This document shows, piece by piece, positions 32,985-43,195 of a stretch of 64,000 nt of DNA. The first letter of the stretch is position 1. Every line of letters begins with the position of its first letter. Both the position numbers and the translations under genes were made by a program. This DNA is from Spongilla lacustris. Lineage: Eukaryota; Porifera; Demospongiae; Spongillida; Spongillidae. Below the pieces are notes generated by a model, which saw only the letters and a program-made list of their open reading frames with translations, was not told the origin of the DNA and did no database searches. The DNA is taken from NCBI GenBank assembly GCA_949361645.1, contig OX442421.1:3160633-3224632 (forward strand), given 5' to 3'.

Positions 32985-35366
32985 CCCCTTGTGCCACACC
33001 CATCCCCCCCCTTGTGTAATAACCTTGTTCCCCCTTGTGCTACAACTGTGTTACCCCCTTGCACCACAACTGTGTTACCCCCTTGTGCTACAACTGTGTT
33101 ACCCCCTTGTGCCCAACTGTTACCCCCTTGTGCTACAACTGTGCTACCCACTTGTACCACAACTGTGTTACTCCCTTGTGCTACAACTGTGTTACCCCCT
33201 TGCACCACAACTGTGCTACCCACTTGTGCTACAACTGTGTTACCCCCGCTACCCCCTTGTGCTACAACTGTGTTACCCCCTTGTACCACAACTGTGTTAC
33301 CCCCTTGCACCACAACTGTGTTACCCCCTTGTACCACAACTGTGTTACCCCCTTGCGCCACAACTGTGTTACCCTCTTGCAGCACAACTGTTACCCCCTT
33401 GCACCACAACTGTTACCCCCTTACATCACAACTGTGTGACCCCCTTGCACCACAACTGTGTTACCCCCTTGCACCACAACTGTGTTACCCCTTGCACCAC
33501 AACTGTGTTACCCCCTTACATCACAACTGTGTTACCCCCTTGCACCACAACTATGTTACCCCCTTACATCACAACTGTGTTACCCCCTTACATCACAACT
33601 GTGTTACCCCCTTGCACCACAACTGTGTTACCCCCTTGCACCACAACTGTGTTACCCCCTTACATCACAATTGTGTTACCCCCTTGCACCACAACTGTGT
33701 TACCCCCTTGCAGCACAACTGTGTTACCCCCTTGCACCACAACTGTGTTACCCCCTTACATCACAACTGTGTTACCCCTTGCACCACAACTGTGTTACCC
33801 CCTTGCACCACAACTGTGTTACTCCCTTGTGCTACAACTGTGTTACCCCCTTGCACCACAACTGTGCTACCCACTTGTGCTACAACTGTGTTACCCCCTT
33901 GTGCTACAACTGCATGTGTTACCTCCTTGTGCTACAACTGTGCTACCCCCTTGTGCTACAACTGTGTTTCCCCCTTGAGCCACAACTGTGTTACACCCTT
34001 GTACCACAACTGTGTTACCCCCTTGCACCACAACTGTGTTACCCCCTTGTACCACAACTGTGTTCCTCTTTTGTACCACAACTGTGTTACCCCCTTTGCA
34101 TCACAACTGTGTTCCTCCCTTGTACCACAACTGTGTTACCCCCTTGCATCACAACTGTGTTACACCCTTGCGTCACAACTGTGTTACCCCTTGCACCACA
34201 ACTGTGTTACCCCGTTATGCCACAACTGTGTTACCCCCTTGCATCACAACTGTGTTACTCCCTTGTGCTACAACTGTGTTACCCCCTTGTGTCACAACTG
34301 TGTTATCCCGTTGCGTCACAACTGTTACACCCTTGTGCCACAACTGTGTTACCCCCTTGCGCCACAACTGTGTTACCCTCTTGCGCCACAACTGTGTTAC
34401 TTCCTTGCACCACAACTGTGTTACCCTCTTGCACCACAACTGTGTTACCCCCTTCCGTCACAACTGTGTTACCCCCTTGCATCACAACTGTGTTCCTCCC
34501 TTGTACCACAACTGTGTTACCCCCTTGTACCACAACTGTGTTCCTCTTTTGTACCACAACTGTGTTACCCCCTTTGCATCACAACTGTGTTCCTCCCTTG
34601 TACCAGAACTGTGTTACCCCCTTGCATCACAACTGTGTTACACCCTTGCGTCACAACTGTGTTACCCCTTGCACCACAACTGTGTTACCCCGTTATGCCA
34701 CAACTGTGTTACCCCCTTGCATCACAACTGTGTTACTCCCTTGTGCTACAACTGTGTTACCCCCTTGCGTCACAACTGTGTTACCCCCTTGCATCACAAC
34801 TGTTACACCCTTGTGCCACAACTGTGTTACCCCCTTGTGCCACAACTGTGTTACTCCCTTGTACCACAACTGTGTTACCCCCTTGCGCCACAACTGTGTT
34901 ACTCCCTTGCACCACAACTGTGTTACCCCCTTGCGTCACAACTGTGTTACCCCCTTGCGTCACAACTGTGTTCCTCCCTTGTACCACAACTGTGTTACCC
35001 CCTTGTACCACAACTGTATTCCTCCCTTGTACCACAACTGTGTTACCCCCTTGCATCACAACTGTGTTCCTCCCTTGTACCACAACTGTGTTACCCCCTT
35101 GCATCACAACTGTGTTCCTCCCTTGAACCACAACTGTGTTACCCCCTTGCACCACAACTGTGTTACCCTCTTGCGTCATAACCAAGTTCCCCCTTGCCTC
35201 ACAACTATGCTTCTTCCTTGCGCCACAACTGTGTTCCTCCTTTGTACCACAACTGTGTTACCCTCTTGCGCCACAACTGTGTTACCCCCTTGCACCACAA
35301 CTGTGTTACCCCCTTGCACCACATCTGTGTTACCCCCTTGCACCACAACTGTGTTACCCCCTTGTG
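32985..35366 (+). repeat. 24-bp minisatellite, ~100 units, with ~478-bp higher-order repeat
   Basis: The unit is 24 bp and contains CCACAACTGTGTTACCCCC joined by TTG[CT]R variants (CACC, TACC, CATC, CGTC, TGCT). Because 24 is a multiple of 3, all frames stay open over long stretches, giving ORFs of up to 711 codons that are not genes. Distinct variant strings recur: the TTCCTCTTTTG variant occurs at 34063 and 34541, and the surrounding order of variants is conserved, indicating duplication of a roughly 478-bp block. Confidence 0.97.
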
Positions 35367-35786
35367 CTTTGTCTCCTTTACAATGTAGGCAAGCAGCTCT
35401 TTAGGAAACAGTTCTAGGAAGAAGTCTACAGGCTCAAAGCTGCTCATATCCTTTGTGACACCTGTTGTTGTTCTACAAGGAGGAATCAAATGGCTGGCTT
35501 CCTCCTCTGCAGCTTCATCCATCACGATTTCCTCCTTTGCTGCTACATCCATCACCATCACTGCCTCTCCTGTTCCTTCCTCACACCCACACACACATAT
35601 GTATTGCTCATCAACTTGCATGGCTTCATGCATGCCCACATCCGTTGTGGTTTCCTCATCCACACACACGTCATTTCCCTGCTCAACGTCGCCATCAAAC
35701 TCGTCATTGCTCATATCGCTATCCGTATCGTCCATATACTCAAGATGAAATTCGGGGTCGGATGGGAGCTTTGTATTGCACGCCAT
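35367..35786 (-). pseudogene. piggyBac transposase N-terminal fragment
   Basis: The minus-strand frame from ATG 35786 reads MACNTKLPSDPEFHLEYMDD, an acidic DSDMSNDEFDGDVEQG region, a C-x-C-x-C motif (YICVCGCEEG), an acidic/alanine run, and then FEPVDFFLELFPKELLAYIV followed by KETK. An acidic N-terminus followed by a P-x-D-F-F-x-x-x-F-x-x-E-L-L-x-x-I-V-x-x-T pattern is the conserved entry to the DDE_Tnp_1_7 (piggyBac) domain. In intact proteins the catalytic region with its aspartates follows. Here, after about 140 residues, translation enters the 24-bp minisatellite. The fragment cannot encode an active enzyme unless spliced to something elsewhere. Confidence 0.7.
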
Positions 35787-35996
35787 GTCGAATACTATCG
35801 CGATATCGACGTCGATAAAAACTGTATAGGTTACGTAGTGTGTAAATACGTAGTGACAGCTGTTGTTTACTAAATGTAAATTGCATAATGCATGTTGTTC
35901 GTACGCGCATCCCGCTCGTCACATTAATGTGCCTTCCGCATTGCGCAAGCGCTACTATCGGGCACAATAATGTGCCCTTCGCAGGTGAAGGGTTAA

Positions 35997-36539
35997 ATCA
36001 CATCACAATCAAACAATTTGTTAATGTCTCTGAATTGGCATGTGACTGGAAGATGAGGGGATCCCTAAAGAAAGTAGTAGCGTAGGAAAGGAGGAATTAG
36101 TAGTGAAGTCACAAAATATAATGTGAGCTCAAACCATAAATGCCCTTCCCATGGCTCCAACCAAAATATCCTAAACTGACATACATGTAGCCCCAACCCG
36201 AATCTCCATCACAACTATCCTCACAGGATTCAAAGCCCTCACCTCTTGAGAGAAGGTACTCATACGTTCTTCAAAGCCAGTAGTGAAGGCATCAGGAATA
36301 ATCGCCATAAATGTCTGTCCTTGATGTGAGTACATGCATATGATCAGAGCAATTCGCCATTCACACAAAAGATGCTTACCAGATTGCCTGCCTTTTATTT
36401 CGAATACTGATCCTCTTCGTACAATAAACAAGCACGTGCTTTTGCTTTGCTAAAATTTGAAGTAGTTGGGCTGGCCCGACTAAACTTAAAGGTCGTTCTT
36501 TTAATAGGGCTACTAGCTCTCACTTTCAGACGTGTTCCG
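35997..36539. other. No gene seen
   Basis: An 86-codon minus ORF (36431-36171) has ordinary composition but no family recognised. Confidence 0.35.
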
Positions 36540-37040
36540 CCTGTTATTTAGAAGGGAATGGAGAAAGGAGGGAAGGAGGAGGGGAAGAGAGAGGAAGGAC
36601 GGGGAAAAGGAGAGAGGAGGGAAGGGGGAGAGGAGGGAAGGTGGAGAGGAGGAAGGAAGGGGAGAGGAGGGAAGGGGGAGGGGAGAGAGGAGGGAAGGGG
36701 GAGGGGAGAGAGGAGGGAAGGGGGAGAGGAGAGTGGAGGGAAGGGGAGAGGAGAGAGGAGGGAAGGGGGAGAGGAGAGGAGGGAAGGGGGAGAGGAGAGA
36801 AGGGGTGAGAAGAGAAGGGGGAGAGGAGAGAAGGGGTGAGAAGAGAAGGGGGAGAGGAGAGAAGGGGTGAGAAGAGAAGGGGGAGAGGAGAGAAGGGGTG
36901 AGAAGAGAAGGGGGAGAGGAGAGAAGGGGTGAGAAGAGAAGGGGGAGAGGAGAGAAGTGGGAAGGGGGAGATGAGGGGAGGGGAGAAGAGAATGGAGAGG
37001 AAGGGTAGAAGAGAAGATGAGACAGGAGGGAAGGGGAGGG
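36540..37040 (+). repeat. Polypurine tract with GGAGAGGAGAGAAGGGGTGA units
   Basis: About 500 bp almost purely purine on +. The part 36780-36950 is a regular array of a ~31-bp unit (AGAAGGGGTGAGAAGAGAAG). Long purine-pyrimidine asymmetry can form triplex (H-) DNA. The Ser/Pro/Leu-rich and Gly/Arg/Glu-rich ORFs here are artefacts. Confidence 0.95.
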
Positions 37041-38159
37041 GATAACTAGCACAACACTACACCACTTGGCAACATATCTATGAGACATGGCACACACTTT
37101 TCAACACACACAGTCACATACACCCACTTATTCGGAGTGGTTCACCCTTATCCTGGTGGAATGGTGTTCTGTTTTCCATCACCTTTGCAGCTTGAATGAG
37201 CAGCACCTGATTTGCTCTAGTGGGACCACGCAATTGTGGAGGACATTCCCGTTACCATTCTCGGCATTGAACAAAACTCACTTATAAATGGTCCTACCAA
37301 CAGGTCATCTTTGACAGCTTGCTTACATGAGGGTGGGGGTTGCAAATATAGTGTTACTCTCGTTGTATGTTAGGTAGCTCACCTGTATACGTCACCCATG
37401 GCCAACCAATGCCAACTTCTTTGGCCTTAATAGCGACGGCCAGTTGCATGCAGTGGTTTCCCACCTTCACGCTATCCTTCTTACTGCCTTCATGCTAGCC
37501 TATCGATCCTTCTTACTTTTGCGATCGGCTTAACCCGCTTTGTAGCGTTCAATTGTTCTTTTTTTTTCCCGTGAACGGTCTTTCGGAGCTTCATCGTGCG
37601 ACTCGTCAGTACAACTGTCAGTGTCATAATTTAACTGGCAATATTCTTGCACTATTCTTTTCTCTTGGCGATCGACGTGACTGCAGCTGCATACACTCGC
37701 CAGAAACACGTGTTCTTTATTCTGGATCTCCACTTTATGGTTTCCAAGGGCCGATAAAATCTGTTGTGGGCCATTGCTAACAAAACTAAGTTGCTAAAGA
37801 TCGAATTTGTGTCAAGCATAGCTCCGCTTACGAAAATAATAAAACAAATTCTACTCGGCAGTACGTTTCTAACTTGTTGGTTCTAGTGCTTCCGCATAAC
37901 GGCTAACATTACGCTTCAATCGTGACAAAGATACAGCGCAATAAACCTCTTATCTGAATGAATCTTATCTTATCAGATCCGAAAGAAGAATTAGGAGAAA
38001 CTTTTTTTAAGGTTCGAGGGTGGGAACGAGTGAGCGTTATCTCTGTTGTCCGAGCTTTCTAAACGTCAGCAGTTATACTACACTGTAGATATTCGACGGC
38101 TGTATCCAAATACGCTCACTAAATTCCAACTGATTCTACGGCGCATCGGCAATAATGGA
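37041..38159. other. No gene seen
   Basis: Contains an acidic-basic 67-codon minus ORF (37733-37530), which is unsupported, and otherwise unique-looking sequence. Confidence 0.35.
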
Positions 38160-38226
38160 ATCTGGTGTTTTGCTAATCGTATTCATGACACTTCAAATCC
38201 TACATAGGACCTACTAACGTAGGTCC
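38160..38226 (+). mobile_element. 3' fragment of the hairpin-ended repeat, copy 3
   Basis: Only the 3' part is clear: ATTCATGACAC, CAAATCCTACAT, then the hairpin GGACCTAC/TAAC/GTAGGTCC. Upstream similarity to copies 1 and 2 is too weak to define a start. Confidence 0.5.
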
Positions 38227-38589
38227 CAATAACTATATCATATCTACAACTGATGGCTCTTTATTAAAGTCTCATTGGTTAGCATAATTTAAATTGCTTT
38301 TGTTGCATTCCGTATTCTGCAGTTGTCTTGGGTACACTTGTACTCACCTTGTAATGCTGTTTGAAAACATTTGCATAACAGAAGCCTACAAGTGATGTGT
38401 CCAGGGATCTTGAGCAGCTGTTCAGTTAATGACATTATATTATGAATCGTTGTGACTAGTGCATATTAGTAATGTTACTAACCATGTGACATACCGGTAT
38501 ATCCCTCCCACCTGTAAACCACTCCCACCTGTATACCCCTCCCACCTATGTACAAGTATCTCCTGGCTAGTACCCTCCCATCCCAACAA

Positions 38590-39184
38590 AACCTCACCAT
38601 GCCCACTACTAAAAATCCTTCCCTTCCCACTACCTTTCATTCCCATCACACATGGCTAACATTCTTCCCCTCCCACCACACATGGCTACCTTCTCCCACC
38701 ACAGGTAATGCACAAGGCTGATACCAAACCCCTCCCACCACCCTTAAATGAGGGGGATTATGAAATGCCCTCAGCCATACATGCCCTACTTGGGCATGCC
38801 TCTGACGAAGAGGAGAGGGGGAATGGTGGTACTCTGGGGGAGACCACACCCTCATGTGACAGTGGAGGGGTGAGTGATGTGTGTGACCACATGATCTGTA
38901 AACCACCTACACCATTACTCACCACAAAAAATCCTGCCTCTCCCACAACACATGGCTAATACCCTTCCTCTCCCACCTCACATGGCTAACTTCCTTCCCC
39001 ATCACTCATGACTAATATCCTTCCTCTCCCACCACACATGGCTACCTTCCCTCCCCACCACACATGGCTACCTTCCCTCCCCACCACACATGGCTACCTT
39101 CCCCCTTCCCTTCCCACCACACATGGCTAATATCCTCTCCCTCCCACCACACACCACACATGGCTACCTTCCCTCCCACCACAG
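38590..39184 (+). repeat. C-rich minisatellite CCCACCACACATGGCTA between and before the duplicated exons
   Basis: Imperfect units of about 25-30 bp built on TCCCACCACACATGGCTAAC or CTACCTTCC, immediately upstream of exons 38705 and 39185 and probably intronic. Each exon's acceptor (CCCACCACAG) is itself a variant of the repeat. Confidence 0.8.
38705..38869 (+). CDS. Candidate tail exon (EGDYEMPSAIHALLGH)
   Basis: A 165-nt phase-0 exon between CCACCACAG and GTGAGT. It reads VMHKADTKPLPPPLNEGDYE, MPSAIHALLGHASDEEERGN and GGTLGETTPSCDSGG. The PLPPPLNEGDYE text resembles IPPLGGGAPVGEYE of exon 31228, suggesting related modules of one tail. A tandem copy lies at 39185. Confidence 0.45.
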
Positions 39185-39344
39185 GTAATGCGCATGGCTG
39201 GCACCCCACCCCTCACATCACCCCTAAAGGAGGGGGATGAAGAAATACCTGCAGCCACACATGCCCTACTTGGGCATGCCTATGCTGAGGAGAGGGGGAG
39301 TGGTGGTACTCTGGCAGACACCACACCCATGTGACAGTAGAGTG
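39185..39344 (+). pseudogene. Tandem copy of exon 38705 with frame disruption
   Basis: Starts VMRMAGTPPLTSPLKEGDEE and contains IPAATHALLGHAYAEERGSG. The tyrosine of EGDYE is replaced (EGDEE), and 5 nt are missing overall, so an in-frame TGA appears after TTPM (about 39331). Splice borders remain. It is either a dead exon copy or a terminal exon. Confidence 0.5.
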
Positions 39345-39470
39345 GTGAGTGATGTGTATGACCACAAGAAGGGGTTAGAATTAGTTATTGGTGAGATGAT
39401 GGGTCATGTTTCCATGTGATACTTATTACTTCAGTCAGCAGAATACATCACTATAACAAAAAATGAAGGA

Positions 39471-39689
39471 AAAAAACATTCTCTCTGAGAAGGTACATAG
39501 TATTTGAAGGCAACAAAAGGAAGGGAACAAGGGATTGGAAATAATAGTCCTATATTTAGCACTTTTGTACTATGTACATTTTACATTGCTAAATATAGTA
39601 CTAATATATTTTTGATCCCTTGTTCCTTTTCTATTTACACCACTATTGCCTTCAAATCCAATACACCACTAACATTCAGAGAGAATGTC
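39471..39689. mobile_element. Palindromic MITE remnant, copy C
   Basis: Shares the inner arms of copy A (ACATTCTCTCTGAGAAGG, GGAAGGGAACAAGGGAT, the TAGTCCTATATTTAGCAC centre) but lacks the AACAAGATATAAAAA ends. Shorter and more decayed than copy A. Confidence 0.7.
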
Positions 39690-40194
39690 TTCTATTATCA
39701 TCTGTGACAGCATCGAGGAAGTAAAAATAACATGCCGCCTTTTTTTACATTATTGGGGTCTGAATAGTAGGTTGTATATACTATTTTGAGTAGCCCAATT
39801 TGCAGAAAAAAAAAATTCAGCATGTTGAGTAGTAATGACATGACAGATTACATGTAGCTTGAAGCTGGCAAAAGGAACAGGGCTGATTAGCACCCCTATC
39901 TGCATATATCTCTAAGTAAACAGTTCAGTGAGTTCTTTTTGTTTACATGTGGTGTACGATGTCTAAAGATGGCACTGTAACGAAACAATAAAGTAAGGAG
40001 TATATTTTGAAAACCAAACAAACAGCTTCTATTCTAAATTGAGAATTTTTGTATATTAAGGTACCATCACACTTATATGATTTTTGTTTTTGGATGTTGT
40101 ACTAAGTTGGAAACAAACATAAAATGTACCCTCAATACAAAATCTTAACAGGATTTTGAAAGGGCTCATTTTTACAGCATTCATAGCTGACATG

Positions 40195-40375
40195 TTTTAC
40201 CACAGTACTTGGCGAACACTGAGAGTACACATACTTGGTGTACACTGAGAATACTTGGTGTATGCTGAGGGTACACTGTACTTGGTGTGTGCTGAGGGTA
40301 CACTATACTTGGTGCACACTGAGGGTACACTATACTTAGTGCACACTGAGGATACACTATACTTGGACTCAGAAG
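40195..40375 (+). repeat. 27-bp minisatellite (ACTTGGTGTACACTGAGGGT)
   Basis: About six units. The unit length is a multiple of 3, so a 66-codon minus ORF with P-Q-C/H-x-P-S-I-V-Y repeats appears and is not considered real. Confidence 0.85.
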
Positions 40376-40695
40376 GTCCATTTACCTATACCATTTTACC
40401 ATTTTAACCGATTATACGCGGAAGACTCAAATTTGATTCCAATAATTATTACGCGTAAAACGCGGTAGACTCAAATTTGAGTCCAGCTGTATACACTACG
40501 GTACATGAAGCGCCGTCCACAGTTGGTGGTTCGTTCGGTTCTGAAACTTGCAAAGCGGTAATCACCAGTCCCTATACTGTTCATTTTATTATCGAACGAG
40601 TGGGCTTGCTATTGTGGGTTTCTTGCTAAACTGTGGACAAAGTAAACAATGAATGCAATGAATAACATTCCAATGATAATATAATTTGATAGAGA

Positions 40696-40852
40696 ATGAC
40701 AAAGCGCTCGCGCAGGATGGACCGTGAAGAGGTCTTGGAAACTTTTAGATAAGGATGACGATGTCCTGGAGAGCTTTTGTAGCGAGCCTGACGAGCGTGA
40801 TGAACCTGTTGATCTGCAGAAAGGACACACAATGGCAGTCTCTGCAACGTAG
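40696..40852 (+). pseudogene. piggyBac-like transposase N-terminal remnant (frameshifted)
   Basis: ATG 40696 begins MTKRSRRMDREEVLETFR then a stop. After a frame change, from 40754, DDDVLESFCSEPDERDEPVD follows. A short basic start, an E-E-x-L helix and an acidic S-E-P-D-E run are the usual look of piggyBac N-termini. The remnant is short and the call leans on the TTAA ends. The minisatellite begins about 80 bp after it. Confidence 0.45.
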
Positions 40853-40929
40853 TGTAGTACATGACTATGTATTTATCTGACATGAAAGGTTATGGCTAAT
40901 TGCCAACTAAAAAAAAAATGCTATGTACA

Positions 40930-41935
40930 CTCAGTATGTGTGTGAGGGATTGTGCGTTCAAAGGGTGGTATGAACAAGGGGTATATGTAGAGAGGGTGTG
41001 GGTATGTACAAGGGATGTGTGTAGAGGGTGTACAAGGGGTGTGTAAGGGAGTGTGTGTTCAAGGTGTGTTTACAAGGGGTGTGTGTGAGGGATTGTGCGT
41101 TCAAAGGGTTGTATGAACAAGGAGTATATGTAGAGAGGGTGTGGGTATGTACAAGGGATGTGTGTAGAGGGTGTACAAGGGGTGTGTGAGGGAGTGTGTC
41201 AAGGTGTAGTGTGTTTACAAGGGGTGTGTGTGAGGGAGTGTGTACAAGGTGTAGTGTGTTTACAAGAGGTGTGTGGAGAGGGTGTGTGAGAGGTATGCAT
41301 GAGGGTAGGTGTGTGAGGAGTATAGTATAGTGGGTGGTGTGCATTGCACTGCAAGAGTGTGACAAGGTTTATGTGTGTAGATTAGATGTGTGTGATAAGG
41401 GAGTGTGTGCAGTGGGTGGATGTGTACATGCACTGAGGGGATTGCAATTGGCAGGTGGGTATGCTGTGGAGTGTGAGTATGACAAGGAGTTGGATTGATA
41501 AAGAGTGCAATGGCTAGTGTGTACAAGGTGTGGGAGTATACGTGTGTACAAGGGGTGTGTAGAGAGGGTGTGAGGGAGTGTGTATAAAGGTGCAGTGTGT
41601 TTACAAGAGGAGTGTGCAAGGGGTGTGTGAGGGAGTGTGCAGTGTGTATGTGAGGTGTGTGAAAAGAGGGAGTGTGTACAAAGGTGTAGTGTGTTTAGAA
41701 GTGATGTGTAGAGGGGTGTTTGTATTGAGAGGGTGTGTGAGGGAGTGTGTACAAAGGTGTGGTGTATTTACAAGTAATGTGTATACAAGGGGTGTGTGTG
41801 AGGGTGTTTCTGAGGGGTGTGTGAGGGTGTGTGAGGGATTGTGTGTAGAGGGTGTATGTGTAGAGGGTGTATGAGGGTGTGTGTGAGGGAGTGTACACAC
41901 AAGGGGTGTGTGAGGGATTGTGTAGAGGGTGCACA
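40930..41935 (+). repeat. TG-rich minisatellite (GTGTGTGAGGGAGTGTGTAC), G-strand on +
   Basis: Irregular 30-60-bp units built on TGTGAGGGAGTGTG, TACAAGGGGTGTGTG and TGTAGAGAGGGTGTG. It includes a two-fold repeat of a ~140-bp block (GATTGTGCGTTCAAAGGGTKGTATGAACAAGG at about 40950 and 41090). It meets the opposite-strand array at about 41940. Confidence 0.9.
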
Positions 41936-42735
41936 GCATGCCTACCCCACACACCCCTTGCACACATCCACCCACTGCACACTCCCTTATCACACACATC
42001 TAATCTACACACATAAATCTCCTTGTCACACTCTTGCCATTCTACACAGTGCAATGCACACCACCCACCTCTATGCATAGCTCTCACACCCTCACACACA
42101 CTACACACTCCCTCACACCCCTCGGAAAACCCTCTATACACATCCATTGTACACACACTCCCTCACACCCCTCGGAAAACCCTCTATACACACCCATTGT
42201 ACACACACTCCCTCACACACCACTTGTAAACACACTGTACCTTTGTACACGCTCCCTCACACACACTACACATTCCCTCACACACCCTCACACACACTAT
42301 ACATTCGCTCACACTACACACTCCCTCACACCCTCTACACACACACACTCCCTTACACACACCCTCTCTATACACACCCTCACACACCCCTCGGAAACAC
42401 CCTCTCTACACACTCCCTCACGCACACTCCCTTACACACACTCCTTGTACATACACCACTTGTAAACACATTACACATTTGTACACACTCCCTCTCTACA
42501 CACACCCTCACACGCACAACACAATCCCTCATACACACACCCCTTGTGTGCACACTCCCTCACACACACTACACACCCTCTACCATACACACCCCTTGTT
42601 CCCACACCACTTGCAAACACACTATACCTTGTACACACTCCCTCACACACACCCCTTGTACACACATTATACCTTTGTACACACTCCCTCACACACCCTC
42701 ACACACTAAAGATTCCCACACACTACACACTCTCT
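41936..42735 (-). repeat. Same minisatellite in inverted orientation (CACTCCCTCACACACAC)
   Basis: C/A-rich on +, units of CACACTCCCTCACACACACC and CCTTGTACACAC. The segment 41955-42065 is an inverted copy of 41345-41430 (landmarks CACCCACTGCACACTCCCTT, ATCTAATCTACACACATAAA). The two arrays are arranged head to head. Confidence 0.9.
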
Positions 42736-42737
42736 TG

Positions 42738-43195
42738 CAAGGGGATTGCAATTGGCAGGTAGGTATGCTGTGGAGTGTGAGTATGATAAGGAGTTGGATT
42801 GATAAAGAGTGCACAAAGGGTGGTGTGTACAAGGGTATATATGACAAGGGATGTGCATGCACATGATAGAAGAATCAATGAAGTGTGTGTGTGTGTGCAA
42901 GGGTTCCACACCTTCACATTACTATGTGTAGGTGCTGTAGTGTGCCAGAGTTCACACAGGGCGCTAACAAGTGGAATACATGCTGTAAGAGGACTGCAGG
43001 GTGGTAGATGTGTGTGCATTGGAGTGGATGTATTACAGTGGGTGTGTACAAGGGGGAGGTTATGTCTAGAATGGGTGTGTCATTATGGAGTGTGTGCATT
43101 GGGTGGTGTGTGTACAAGGCAAATGGGTGACAAGGGGAGTGTGAAAAGGAGTGTGTGGGCAGGTGATAGTGTGGGTGCATAGTGGTGCCACTGTA
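42738..43195 (+). repeat. Third TG-rich block, direct copy of the first
   Basis: 42745-42812 repeats 41447-41514 (TTGCAATTGGCAGGTRGGTA, GTATGAYAAGGAGTTGGATT) in direct orientation. The remainder is TGTGTGTACAAGG-type repeat. Confidence 0.85.

Larger units (their letters stand above)
32458..35992 (-). mobile_element. piggyBac-like element whose transposase body is replaced by a 24-bp minisatellite
   Basis: TTAA (32454-32457) then CCCTTGACCTGCG at the left, and the inverted CGCAGGTGAAGGG then TTAA (35993-35996) at the right: 12 of 13 TIR matches plus the diagnostic TTAA duplication. A transposase N-terminus on - (35786-35367) starts about 200 bp from the right end. Immediately after its KETK motif the frame runs into a 2.4-kb tandem array that fills the element to about 32985. 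No catalytic domain is present. The left 500 bp contain unassigned sequence. Confidence 0.75.

Noticed and set aside
32985..35366. CRISPR-like array (regular 24-bp repeats)
   Set aside because: There are no unique spacers, units are directly abutting, and the context is eukaryotic. It is a minisatellite.
32968..35404. Very long ORFs (up to 711 codons) on + rich in N-C-V-T-P-L-H-H / L-P-P-C-T-T-T-V
   Set aside because: They exist in all frames because the 24-bp repeat unit is a multiple of three and has no stops. There is no domain, start context or splice support.
36513..37097. 194-codon Ser/Pro/Leu ORF on - and Gly/Arg/Glu ORFs on +
   Set aside because: Polypurine tract translated; no coding evidence.
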